Source of the DNA: Chitinophagaceae bacterium | GTDB lineage: Bacteria > Bacteroidota > Bacteroidia > Chitinophagales > Chitinophagaceae | Length of the DNA: 64,000 nucleotides | Reading direction: 5' to 3' | NCBI GenBank assembly: GCA_027486835.1 | Contig: JAIXOJ010000010.1 | Location: 55,791-119,790 of the forward strand | In this document: in pieces, positions 46,764 to 55,128 of the stretch | Layout of the letters: each line of letters opens with the position of its first letter | Numbering within the stretch: position 1 is the stretch's first letter | Notes under the pieces: generated by a model | The model's input: only the letters and a program-made list of their open reading frames with translations | Databases searched by the model: none | What the model was told of the DNA's origin: nothing | Made by a program: the position numbers and the translations under genes

Positions 46764-47576
46764 ATGGCAGCAAAAAAAGGAGACTCTGGACATGCAATCA
46801 ATGCAGTCAATGTTGGAAAAATAGTAGATGAATTGAAATCCCTTGGGTCGCTTTACCAACCCCCAAGTACCTCGCTAGAAGCGACAGAATTAGAAAAAGA
46901 GGTAGAGCCCTCGCAAGATGTCGTAAAGGCGGTGGCTGCGCCCAAGGAAGTATTTGATAACACAACCGACCTTCGCAAAGCCCAAGCTGAAGTAATGAAA
47001 GGGCTGTTAAGAAACGCACTAGGCAATCTCCAAGCGACCGATGGGGTTACCAAAGAACAAGTCGGAAGGTTCAAGGCGCATTATAAACAATTTACAGGTG
47101 CTAATGTAAGGGAGCAGGGTAGAAAGAAAAAGAAAGCCCTTGCGGCTGCAAAAGCCAAAGCTGATTCCAGCAATTCGCAAGAAACAACGGAGGTGCCTGA
47201 GGTAACAGAGCAACAACATTCAGTCTCTCAACAATCTTATGAAAAAAAAGTGGCAAATAGTTACGATGCTGTTTCTATTTTGGAATCAATAACCCAATAC
47301 AATCCTAAAGACCCTAAAGCTGCTACGGCTTATGTCCGTTCCGAAGTGGATAAATTCCACGCACTCAATAGAAAAGTGGATGCCGATTACAAACCTTATG
47401 GTGCAGCCTTAAAAGCTAGGGACATCCAGCTCTACGCACCCGAAACTGGCAGTGTTATCAAAGCAAAAAAAGTAAAATCGTTCATCAGTAACACCGATGC
47501 ATTCTCTGTTTCGCAGAAAAAAACGTTTATCAATATTAAATTTACTGTACCTGCAACGAAGAAATTGCATCTATAA
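46764..47576 (+). CDS. Lysine/alanine-rich protein of unknown function
   Basis: Not recognised. 270 residues, no signal peptide or membrane segment, rich in Lys, Ala, Glu and Gln and probably partly disordered. N-terminal half: charged helical stretch (EVEPSQDVVKAVAAPKEVFDN) then LRKAQAEVMKGLLRNALGNL and a basic tract GRKKKKALAAAKAKAD (about 119-134). C-terminal half: SYDAVSILESITQYNPKDPKA, VRSEVDKFHALNRKVDADYKPYG, and KAKKVKSFI. The basic tract suggests nucleic-acid binding, without further support. It stands alone, followed 115 bp later by the 22-unit 21-bp array. Possibly a lineage-specific protein. Confidence 0.65.
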   Translation: MAAKKGDSGHAINAVNVGKIVDELKSLGSLYQPPSTSLEATELEKEVEPSQDVVKAVAAPKEVFDNTTDLRKAQAEVMKGLLRNALGNLQATDGVTKEQVGRFKAHYKQFTGANVREQGRKKKKALAAAKAKADSSNSQETTEVPEVTEQQHSVSQQSYEKKVANSYDAVSILESITQYNPKDPKAATAYVRSEVDKFHALNRKVDADYKPYGAALKARDIQLYAPETGSVIKAKKVKSFISNTDAFSVSQKKTFINIKFTVPATKKLHL

Positions 47577-47690
47577 TATTGTTTTGAAGCATGTTAGTAA
47601 CTTAAGCAGAAAATAGGCATAAAGTCATCTGCTAGTTCCATTATTTTTTTCACTTCTTCACAATCTCCCATTCACAATTAACCGTCTAAA

Positions 47691-48152
47691 GTGGTACTAA
47701 AAATGTTTTAAGCAGTGCTAAACAATTTTTAAGTGATACCAGACTGTATTTAAGTGATACTAGACTGTATTTAAATGAGACTAGACAGTATTCAAGTGAT
47801 ACTAAATAGTATTCAAGTGATACTAGATAGTATTCAAGTGATACTAGACAGTATTTAAGTGATATTAGACAGTATTCAAGTGATATTAGACAGTATTCAA
47901 GTGATACTGGACTGTATTTAAATGATACTGGACTGTATTTAAGTAATATTGGACTGTATTTAAGTGATATTAGACTGTATTCAAGTGATACTAGATTGTA
48001 TTTAAGTGATACTAGACTATATTTAAATGATATTAGACAGTATTCAAGTGATACTAAATAGTATTCAAGTGATTTTAGACAGTATTTAAGTGATACTGGG
48101 CTGTATTTAAATGATATTGGACAGTATTTAAGAGATACTATACTGTATTTAA
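47691..48152. repeat. 22-unit 21-bp minisatellite array
   Basis: Twenty-two consecutive 21-bp units, each starting GTGATACTAGACTGTATT or a variant and ending TAA or CAA, with no insertion or deletion between 47691 and 48152; a degenerate unit continues at 48153. Units differ by substitution only (TACTAG/TATTAG/TACTGG, CTGTATT/CAGTATT). Stops occur in the best frame (TAG in units reading ACTAAATAGT or ACTAGATAGT), so it is not coding. Confidence 0.95.
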
Positions 48153-48432
48153 GTGAAAATAGAGATTCTTTTTTAAGATGTACAACATCTACCGTTTAAT
48201 TGGAGAGAGTCTTATTTACGTATCCTCCCTTTAATAGTGTAATTCTGGTTGTTTTAGTTAAGGTATCCGTACTATTTAAACTAAATTATAGGTTGTTCAT
48301 TCGGTTATGTCTAAGTGGTTTGGTAAGTTTTGACTATAAAATCCAAAAACAACAAATAATACCAATAGCTGCATTGCAATAAGCATTAAACCATCTATTT
48401 TTACCGCTTTATTTATTGAAAAAATCATCGTT

Positions 48433-48792
48433 ATGACTGAAGGGAAAAGACAGCGGCAAGTTGCCTCTGTGTTAGAGGTGGAGATAAACGACATTTTTAC
48501 GAAATTGGGTTTAAATATGATTGAAGGTGGAATGGTTTCCATCGCATCTGTTAAAATAACCCCTGATTTGTTAGAAGCTCGGATATATTTAAGCATGTTT
48601 AAAGTAACAGATTCCGAAGCTGCCATGAAGCGGGTGAAAGACAGGGCTTGGGAGGTAAAGAAAATGCTGGCCGATAAGGTAAAAAGTCAATTAAGACGAA
48701 TACCGGTGATGCACTATTATTTGGATGATACCTTAGATCATGTTTTTAAAATGGAGGAAGTGTTTAAATCTATTCAACAACCAGATTTGTAG
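48433..48792 (+). CDS. rbfA: Ribosome-binding factor A
   Basis: 30S ribosomal subunit maturation and cold-adaptation factor, 119 residues with a single KH-like fold. Seen: MTEGKRQRQVASVLEVEINDIF, the family's GLNMIEGGMVSIASVKITPDLLEARIYLS strand-helix segment, LADKVKSQLRRIPVMHYYLDD and HVFKMEEVF, closely matching RbfA (usual LRIPELHFxxDxxLDxxxxxxxL). Monocistronic here: a strong terminator follows its stop, before the permease gene. The start ATG at 48433 is the only sensible one. Confidence 0.93.
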   Translation: MTEGKRQRQVASVLEVEINDIFTKLGLNMIEGGMVSIASVKITPDLLEARIYLSMFKVTDSEAAMKRVKDRAWEVKKMLADKVKSQLRRIPVMHYYLDDTLDHVFKMEEVFKSIQQPDL

Positions 48793-48806
48793 TTTTATTT
48801 TTAAGT

Positions 48807-48842
48807 AATGGCTGAGGCTATCATTGCCTCAGCCATTTTTTT
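48807..48842 (+). terminator. Intrinsic terminator of rbfA
   Basis: AATGGCTGAGGC (48807-48818), 7-nt loop, GCCTCAGCCATT (48826-48837), then TTTTT: a 12-bp perfect stem with a T tract, 15 bp after the rbfA stop. Confidence 0.92.
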
Positions 48843-48864
48843 ATACCACCAATAGATTATTCAA

Positions 48865-50085
48865 TTGAAGTTTTTATTTGCCTGGCGATACTTTAAGTCA
48901 CAAAAATCTGTCAATGCCATCCAAATTATTTCTTGGATTAGTGTGTTAGCCATTACGGTGGTTGTGGCTGCTTTAATGGTCGTGTTCAGTGTGTTTAATG
49001 GATTTGAAGATTTAGTAAAAGGATTGTACACCGATTTTTATGCAGACATCAATATCGCTCCAGCTAAAGGAAAAATAATAAAACTTTCAGATAGTCAAAT
49101 CCAGGCTATTAAGCAGCAAAAAGGAGTAGCGGCCTTCAGTTTGGTAGCAGAGGAAAAAGCCGTATTGGTTAACGGGGATTATCAAGGTATCGTAACTATA
49201 AAGGGCGTGGATAACCAAATGCCTTTGGTAAACAATATTCATCAGCACCTAATTAGAGGTACCTACCGAACTGGTACGGTAGATTATCCACAATTAATTG
49301 TAGGGGCAGGTATAGAAAATGCAGTTGGTGTAGATGTAGAAAAATCAATTGCGCCGCTCACCCTATACATGCCCAACAGAAGCGAAGGAGTAAAATTGGG
49401 TACCATAGATGGTATGAATGCCTACAAAGTGACGCCTGCTGGCACTTTTATGGTTCAGCAAGATTTTGACAACCAATATGTATTTACCAATTTGGCTTTC
49501 GTGAAATACATGCTAGACATGAAACCAGATGAATATTCAAGTATTGAAATTAAAATGCAACCAAGCCAACAACCCCAAAAAGTAATTGCTGCGCTAAAGG
49601 AATTATTGGGGGCTGATTACCGTATTCAAACAAGGTTCGAACAAAATCAAAGCCTGTTTACAGCCATGCAAATTGAAAAATGGGTGATTTACGGAGTCAC
49701 TTGCCTTATTTTAATGGTAGCAGCATTTAATATTATTGGTGCCCTCACCATGCTCGTAATGGAAAAGCAAAAGGACATTGCCGTTTTAAAAGCCATTGGA
49801 GCCGATAATGCATTGATTCAGCAAATTTTTCTATTAGAAGGAGTTTTGCTTTCCGTTATCGGGGGAAGCATTGGGGTTACCATCGCAAGCGCTATCTGCT
49901 TCTTGCAGATAAAATTTCATTTAATTAAGCTGGCAGGAGGTACTTTTTTAATTGATTATTATCCAGTTAAGGTGCTTTGGTCTGATTATTTAACTGTTGT
50001 GGGTACAGTATTTATCATCGCAGTTTTGGCCGCATGGTTTCCCGCCCGAAAAGCTGGGATGGTGTCCTTAACCCTAAAGAGTTAA
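48865..50085 (+). CDS. LolC/LolE-type ABC transporter permease
   Basis: Inner-membrane permease of the MacB/FtsX family, 406 residues, probably the membrane part of a lipoprotein-releasing (LolCDE-like) transporter. Four membrane segments: about 20-45 (ISVLAITVVVAALMVVFSVF), then a periplasmic MacB-core-like domain about 55-265, then about 272-296, 320-350 and 368-395. Signature MEKQKDIAVLKAIGAD before the third segment is typical of FtsX-like permeases. Start codon TTG at 48865 (MKFLFAWRYFKSQKSVNAIQIISW); no ATG fits without losing the first helix, and LolC/E proteins characteristically begin FExxIAxRYL-like. The ATPase gene is not in the window. Confidence 0.9.
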   Translation: MKFLFAWRYFKSQKSVNAIQIISWISVLAITVVVAALMVVFSVFNGFEDLVKGLYTDFYADINIAPAKGKIIKLSDSQIQAIKQQKGVAAFSLVAEEKAVLVNGDYQGIVTIKGVDNQMPLVNNIHQHLIRGTYRTGTVDYPQLIVGAGIENAVGVDVEKSIAPLTLYMPNRSEGVKLGTIDGMNAYKVTPAGTFMVQQDFDNQYVFTNLAFVKYMLDMKPDEYSSIEIKMQPSQQPQKVIAALKELLGADYRIQTRFEQNQSLFTAMQIEKWVIYGVTCLILMVAAFNIIGALTMLVMEKQKDIAVLKAIGADNALIQQIFLLEGVLLSVIGGSIGVTIASAICFLQIKFHLIKLAGGTFLIDYYPVKVLWSDYLTVVGTVFIIAVLAAWFPARKAGMVSLTLKS

Positions 50086-50089
50086 CTTG

Positions 50090-51058
50090 TTACGATTGGG
50101 GCTTGGTACTATTTACAGAATTTGTGCTCAACTGCTTTTCAACTTTTAAGTGCATCAAACTAACGTTAAGTTCAAAGCCTACCAAGAGAAGTAAAGAATT
50201 CAAATAGATAAGCAACATAATAATGAGTACTGTACCTATAGAACCATATACTTTATTGAAGCTAGCAAAATGGTTTACCCAGTATCCAAATCCAAATGTG
50301 GTTAATAATATCAATATGGTAGCAACAACGGATCCCGCATTAATCAATTTCCATTTCTTTTTTACAGATGGGGCAAATTTGTAAATAAATGCCACACCGT
50401 AGAAAAGGAAGAACACAAGAATAAACCACCGAATCAAATTCCACCATTGCAACTTTGCCTTCCTTTTCATGTGAAAAAGCTTTTTGAGCAAAGTAGCTAA
50501 CTCATCTTGACCAATTAAAAGGGTAGCGGATGCGATTACTAGTAAAATCAATATAGCAGTAAGTAAGATAGCCCTCAACCGACGATGGAAGAAGAAAGAT
50601 TTATTTTCCTGAATAGATTTGTCAAAAGTTCTAATAATACCCATCATGGCATTGGATGCATAAAATACCAACAACACAAAACCAAAAGAAAAAACCCCCA
50701 TTTGCTTCTTCAGCAAATCTTTCAGAATGTTTTTTATAAACTGGTATGTGCTAGAGTTTGGTGAAATATCTTTAAAAAGACCCAAGATTTGTGTTTCAAA
50801 ACTATCAGAATCAGGAAGATAGGGTACGATTGAAAACAAAAACAATAATGCGGCTGGCAAAGCCATTATCAAATTGAAGGAAATAGCAGCAGCTCGTTCA
50901 GATAATCCAACTTTATTTATCTGCTTTTGATATGCCTGCACCACATGAAAAATGGAAAACCCTAAAAACCCTGGGATGACTATTTTTTTGCTTAATCGAA
51001 GCGTTATTTTGACAGGGGGGGAATTAAAAATGAGTTTTTCCAGCTTGGTCATTTTCAA
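50090..51058 (-). CDS. YihY/virulence factor BrkB family membrane protein
   Basis: Integral inner-membrane protein with about six hydrophobic segments, 322 residues, of the YihY/BrkB family (once misnamed ribonuclease BN). Seen: RAAAISFNLIMALPAALLFLFSIVPYLP near the N-terminus, the FYASNAMMGIIRTFDKSI motif (usually SSGLxAIxxALNxIY), and SFNKVYGSIGTVLIIMLLIYLNSLLLLVGFELN near the C-terminus, a family hallmark (YGSLGxxxxLLLWLYxSxxxxLxGAElN). Function unresolved; a transport or envelope role is suggested for the family. It faces the LolC/E-like gene, with only 4 bp between the two stop codons. Confidence 0.88.
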   Translation of the reverse strand: MKMTKLEKLIFNSPPVKITLRLSKKIVIPGFLGFSIFHVVQAYQKQINKVGLSERAAAISFNLIMALPAALLFLFSIVPYLPDSDSFETQILGLFKDISPNSSTYQFIKNILKDLLKKQMGVFSFGFVLLVFYASNAMMGIIRTFDKSIQENKSFFFHRRLRAILLTAILILLVIASATLLIGQDELATLLKKLFHMKRKAKLQWWNLIRWFILVFFLFYGVAFIYKFAPSVKKKWKLINAGSVVATILILLTTFGFGYWVNHFASFNKVYGSIGTVLIIMLLIYLNSLLLLVGFELNVSLMHLKVEKQLSTNSVNSTKPQS

Positions 51059-51059
51059 T

Positions 51060-52100
51060 TTAGTTTTTGTGCTCAGTTTGTTTTTTTAATAAATACGCAT
51101 TCAAAGCTTGTTGGTATTGTTTAGCAAATTTGCTATGCTCCGAAAAATTACTGCTGAAATTACTGTAACCACTAAAATCTGGTTTAGCAACAAAAAATAG
51201 GTAGTCCGTGGAAGGTGCATTCAAAACAGCATCAAGTGTTTGAATACTGGGTGTACAAATGGGACCAGGTGGTAAACCCTTGGTCTTGTAAGTGTTATAA
51301 GGGGATGCTACGGTTAAATGTTGGAATAAAATCCGTTTGAGAGTAAAATCTTTCAAAGCAAATTTTACCGTGGGATCAGCTCCTAAATTCATTCCTTTTT
51401 TATATCGATTCATGTACACACTAGCAATATTGCCTTTATCCGAAGGCATATTGGTTTCTTCTTCCACTATTGAAGCTATTGTGCAAATTTCTTTAGGAGT
51501 AAATCCAAATGCAGTGGCTTTTTCTGTTCTAGAATTTTTTGTCCAAAAATCAACGGAGGCTTCATTAAGTTTACTCATTATTTTACTGAGCGGTGTGGCC
51601 CAATAAAACGAATAGGTATTAGGTATGATGGAACAGAGTAGGGTAGCGGAATCGATACCTACACTTTTTAGAGAATCGGAAGAGGCTAAAAAGTGCATTA
51701 CTGAAGCAGAGTCGCTAGAGAAATTTTTTCCAATCAAATGAGCTAAGTCCTCACTAATACGCACTTTATTGATGACTAATTTAACCTCTGATTGATTGTT
51801 GTTTCTGAGTAGTCGGACAATTGATAATAAACTACTGTGCTTTTTTACTTCAAATTTTCCTGGCTTGAGTTTATGCCAAACGTTTAATTGATTGGCCAAA
51901 ATAGAAAATACCCAACCCTGACTAATAATTTCTTTGCTACTTAATAATTCTTCTAAGGCTGCTGTTGTAGTAATACTATGATCTACAATGACTGTTTTTG
52001 ATTTTTCTTCAAAATTTGTAGTAGGCGCAAATACAAAGTAGGCTAGAGAAGCGAATACAACTAAGCAAATGGACGCAATAATTAGAATTGGTTTCTTCAT
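51060..52100 (-). CDS. mltG: Endolytic murein transglycosylase
   Basis: Membrane-anchored lytic transglycosylase of the YceG/MltG family, which cuts nascent peptidoglycan strands near the inner membrane. About 346 residues from ATG 52100 (MKKPILIIASICLVVFASLAYFV, one N-terminal membrane segment); a TTG two codons upstream is less likely. LysM-like region about 30-130, then the catalytic domain with the signature IVEEETNMPSDKGNIASVYMNR and GADPTVKFALKD, which contains the presumed catalytic Glu (in VEEET), and the closing PYNTYKTKGLPPGPICTPS motif. Neighbour of secG and the YihY gene, with 1 bp between its stop and the YihY-family ATG. Confidence 0.93.
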   Translation of the reverse strand: MKKPILIIASICLVVFASLAYFVFAPTTNFEEKSKTVIVDHSITTTAALEELLSSKEIISQGWVFSILANQLNVWHKLKPGKFEVKKHSSLLSIVRLLRNNNQSEVKLVINKVRISEDLAHLIGKNFSSDSASVMHFLASSDSLKSVGIDSATLLCSIIPNTYSFYWATPLSKIMSKLNEASVDFWTKNSRTEKATAFGFTPKEICTIASIVEEETNMPSDKGNIASVYMNRYKKGMNLGADPTVKFALKDFTLKRILFQHLTVASPYNTYKTKGLPPGPICTPSIQTLDAVLNAPSTDYLFFVAKPDFSGYSNFSSNFSEHSKFAKQYQQALNAYLLKKQTEHKN

Positions 52101-52109
52101 AAACAAAAG

Positions 52110-52149
52110 AAATCCCCGTTAAGCAGGTAAAAAAACTTAACGGGGATTT
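52110..52149 (-). terminator. Intrinsic terminator of secG
   Basis: AAATCCCCGTTAAG (52110-52123), 12-nt loop, CTTAACGGGGATTT (52136-52149): 14-bp perfect stem. On the - strand it follows secG and is trailed by TCTTTTGTTT; it ends just before the mltG start, so mltG may rely on readthrough or its own promoter. Confidence 0.85.
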
Positions 52150-52166
52150 ATTTTAAAAAAGGCTCA

Positions 52167-52475
52167 TTATTTTTTTAATGGTGCTGCTGGTGCAGAATTA
52201 GTCGTGTTCACTTTTTGAATCAAAGAGTTATCGCTTCCGTTGCTACTGCTCCCTTTTAGGAAAAGCGTAGAAGTTAAAGCCAAAGCGGCAATGATACCTG
52301 CAAACAACCAAGTCCCTTTTTCAAGCACATCCGTTGTTTGTTTCACGCCCATTACGTTATTGCTTATGCCACCTACGTTGCCAGCAAGACCACCACCTTT
52401 GGGGTTTTGAACCAATACCACAAAGCCTAGTGCCACACAGGCTATGATAATTAATAATAAAAATACGTAAACCAT
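52167..52475 (-). CDS. secG: Preprotein translocase subunit SecG
   Basis: Small inner-membrane subunit of the Sec translocon, 102 residues. Two membrane segments (VYVFLLLIIIACVALGFVVLV and GTWLFAGIIAALALTSTLFL) separated by QNPKGGGLAGNVGGISNNVMG, the Gly-rich cytosolic loop of SecG. The Ser/Asn/Ala-rich tail is usual in Bacteroidetes. 5 bp downstream of the 684-aa gene, so clearly cotranscribed with it and lptE. Confidence 0.95.
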   Translation of the reverse strand: MVYVFLLLIIIACVALGFVVLVQNPKGGGLAGNVGGISNNVMGVKQTTDVLEKGTWLFAGIIAALALTSTLFLKGSSSNGSDNSLIQKVNTTNSAPAAPLKK

Positions 52476-52480
52476 AATGT

Positions 52481-54535
52481 TTAAATTCCTTTTAATTGTT
52501 GAATCTTGGTTGCAAAATAAGTGGATTTATTAGGTTCTAAAAAACTTAATTTAATATAGAGCTGAATTGCCTTATTTACTTTACCCTGTTTGATGAAAAC
52601 ATCGGCCATAGTTTCAGTTACAATTTCCCTTGCTTCCAGAGATGTTTTAGCAATATTCTGAATTGCTTTTTCTAGTTCTGGATCGGTTCCTAAATCGTTC
52701 GGATTGGCATCCACTTTTTTCATTTGTTTGAGCCAATCAGTAAATCGCCTAAGCTGCATGGTTAGCTTATCCTGCGGTTGTTTGGTCAAATCTATTTTGA
52801 TGCCTAGCGATGCGAAATAATCGATTGTATGATAGGGCTCGTTTTCAAAATCAAATTTTGCATCTTTTTCCAATGGAGCTTTAAAATCAACCACCTGATT
52901 GGAAATCATTGACGAGATGTGTTGATTGGGTTGTTCAAAACCAACTGCTGCTGCTTCTGCCTCCAAATCGTCTTCTTCTTCAATGGATGTAGTAAGACTA
53001 GACCCAATATTACTATTATGTTTAGTAGCAACTTCTTCTAGTGGTTCGTCTGTAAAGCCTTTGAATGAATAAGATGGGATGGCAGGTTTTAATTCTGGTT
53101 GGGTAAGGGTTTTCCCATCCAATGTATGGGTATTCATTTTACTGTTAACGGTTGGTACTTCTCGGTAGTAATTTATATCATCTACAGGGATAGGATTCGA
53201 TGCCAGCGAAGAGGTTTTGGGTTTAATTACAGTAATACCAGCAGTTACCGTAATATCCTGCTGGGATATTGCCGGAGAAGCTTGGCTAAAGGCATAGGTA
53301 GGAATTCTACTTTCTGTTATTGCGGAATTAGCTACCTCATCAGGTGTTATTGTATTTAATTTCTCTTTTTCATCCATTTCTTGCATCAAAGCAAGTAATC
53401 GTGAAGGTGGTGTGGTGTATGCTATGGCATATTCATTCAATTGCGTGGTGGAAGGAACTTCATTGTAGGCAGTTTGGGCTACATTGTTTATGGCATACAA
53501 CGTAGGTATTTCGGTTTCAGTTACTTCCTGTTTTGTGTCCTGAACAAATACTGGTGTAAGGCCTACCCGATCTAAAAGGGAGGATTCGGTGCTGAAATGG
53601 TCTTCTTGTATGGAGGCACTACTAAAGTTGTTGGATGGTAGTGTAATATTTAAATCTTCTTTTTCGATGGTGAATACTTCATTTTCCTTTTTACTAGCGC
53701 CATAATCACTCATCAGAAACTGTTCAATATTCTCTGAGGTGATTTCTGAAGAGTCATTAAAATGATATTGACGCGGTGTTTCTTGAGCGGGCTGCCATTG
53801 ATATTCTTGAGCGATTTGGTTATTAACCATAGAATCGTATTCCGCTAAGTCGTCGTCTCCCTTTTCTTCGTCAGTTGTGAATGAAAAGTTGTTGTCATTT
53901 ACTATTTTCTCAGGAGTGATTACAGTGGCTATGGGTTCGTTCAATATATCTGAAACAGAGGCAGTTTCAACAATTTCAGTGATAGATTCTTCAACAACAT
54001 TAGTGGGTTGCTTTACAGACCTACCATTCAGCATCTGCTTAACTGCTTCAATTGAAGGAATTTCAATATTACCTGTTTGTTGAAAGGAGTGACCCTTTAG
54101 CACATCTTTACCCAGACTATCTGTCTGTTCTAATGGGGCATAGTTATCTTGTTGAAAATCGACAGCCTCTGTTGCCAATTCCACTACGTTAACAACTGGG
54201 TGAGTGCCTAGAATAGAGGTTGGGTAAATGCTTTCTTTTTCTACAGTTTCAATAACTGGGGCAGCATACATTCGCTCTGGACTTAAAACAGGAGCGTCCA
54301 TTTGTTTTTCATCCAATTGATACAGTAACCAAGATGGATTACTAAAATAAAGGGATGCTTTTTGTAACTGATAGGGAAAATTATAGCTATTTTCCTGTTT
54401 TTGTTTAAGTGCCAATAGGTACTGAGCAGGCGAAAAATAGGGGTATGTTTTTACAAGGGAGGAGAGGTCATCAACATTGGTTCTACCGATGTTGTCGTTA
54501 CCTGTAATATGATATAGCACTTGTTCTGAAGCCAT
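52481..54535 (-). CDS. Conserved Bacteroidetes protein with disordered middle, unknown function
   Basis: 684 residues, function not recognised. The N-terminus (about 1-75: YHITGNDNIGRTNVDDLSSL, LVKTYPYFSPAQYLLALK) and the C-terminus (about 575-684: RFTDWLKQMKKVDANP, AREIVTETMADVFIKQGKVN, KAIQLYIKLSFLEPNKSTYF) look folded; the latter resembles a TPR-like helical pair. The roughly 450-residue middle is low-complexity, rich in Glu, Thr, Ser, Pro and Ile, and probably disordered. No signal peptide or membrane segment. Fixed between lptE and secG, an arrangement I associate with Chitinophagaceae-type genomes, so a link with envelope biogenesis is possible but unproven. Confidence 0.75.
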   Translation of the reverse strand: MASEQVLYHITGNDNIGRTNVDDLSSLVKTYPYFSPAQYLLALKQKQENSYNFPYQLQKASLYFSNPSWLLYQLDEKQMDAPVLSPERMYAAPVIETVEKESIYPTSILGTHPVVNVVELATEAVDFQQDNYAPLEQTDSLGKDVLKGHSFQQTGNIEIPSIEAVKQMLNGRSVKQPTNVVEESITEIVETASVSDILNEPIATVITPEKIVNDNNFSFTTDEEKGDDDLAEYDSMVNNQIAQEYQWQPAQETPRQYHFNDSSEITSENIEQFLMSDYGASKKENEVFTIEKEDLNITLPSNNFSSASIQEDHFSTESSLLDRVGLTPVFVQDTKQEVTETEIPTLYAINNVAQTAYNEVPSTTQLNEYAIAYTTPPSRLLALMQEMDEKEKLNTITPDEVANSAITESRIPTYAFSQASPAISQQDITVTAGITVIKPKTSSLASNPIPVDDINYYREVPTVNSKMNTHTLDGKTLTQPELKPAIPSYSFKGFTDEPLEEVATKHNSNIGSSLTTSIEEEDDLEAEAAAVGFEQPNQHISSMISNQVVDFKAPLEKDAKFDFENEPYHTIDYFASLGIKIDLTKQPQDKLTMQLRRFTDWLKQMKKVDANPNDLGTDPELEKAIQNIAKTSLEAREIVTETMADVFIKQGKVNKAIQLYIKLSFLEPNKSTYFATKIQQLKGI

Positions 54536-54570
54536 GTCTCTTAATTCGGGGTTGAGTAATAAAGCTTAAA

Positions 54571-55095
54571 TCACCAATTTGAGAAAACGCGGTTGAAAAT
54601 TTCATCCGCTAAATTTCTAACGATTTCATCCAAAAGGGCAGTTTCCGCCTGCTGTAAAGATAGGTTTGCATCGAAATCAAAATTCCTACTCAGGTCAAAT
54701 TCGTCTGTTTTGTTTTCCACAGTATTGCGCACAGTTAAATGTACACCTACCGTTAAACGGTTTCCAGACGCTTGAGTGGAAGAAATTGAGGCGGTACTTA
54801 CGGAATAATCATTCACGTAACCGCTAATTTGTAAATGCGCATCATCGTTGTTCGTTCGGTTTAGTTTGGTTTGGCTCACAATTTTTTGTTGAATCTTGTC
54901 AGTTAATTTTGGACTCAATTGTGGATTGATATACCTAGCCTTATTCTCGAAGAAACCAATTTTGATGGTTTTAATTTTACTGTAGTCAATGGAAACATCT
55001 TTGAAAGAGTACACACCACACCCCATAAGGGTAGTAATTACCGCAACCAAAAGGGAGCAGCGAAGAAAGTATGTTATAAATACCGATGTAACCAT
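54571..55095 (-). CDS. lptE: LPS-assembly lipoprotein LptE
   Basis: Outer-membrane lipoprotein that plugs the LptD barrel in LPS export, 174 residues. Lipoprotein signal peptide with lipobox TTLMGC (Cys at about 26), then GVYSFKDVSIDYSKIKTIKIGFFEN, the start of the Bacteroidetes LptE fold, followed by ARYINPQLSPKLTDKIQQKI and a beta-rich segment (ISGYVNDYSVSTASIS). The tail ALLDEIVRNLADEIFNRVFSNW is the family's C-terminal helix. Upstream lies the sigma-54-type regulator, 33 bp away. Confidence 0.9.
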   Translation of the reverse strand: MVTSVFITYFLRCSLLVAVITTLMGCGVYSFKDVSIDYSKIKTIKIGFFENKARYINPQLSPKLTDKIQQKIVSQTKLNRTNNDDAHLQISGYVNDYSVSTASISSTQASGNRLTVGVHLTVRNTVENKTDEFDLSRNFDFDANLSLQQAETALLDEIVRNLADEIFNRVFSNW

Positions 55096-55128
55096 ATTGC
55101 CTCTTTGTATGATATTTAATAGTTTTGT

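Noticed and set aside
47691..48152. CRISPR array
   Set aside because: Units are contiguous 21-mers with no unique spacers and there are no cas genes nearby.
48166..48432. 60-codon frame before rbfA (48200-48382)
   Set aside because: No recognisable sequence; lies in AT-rich leader DNA and lacks support.
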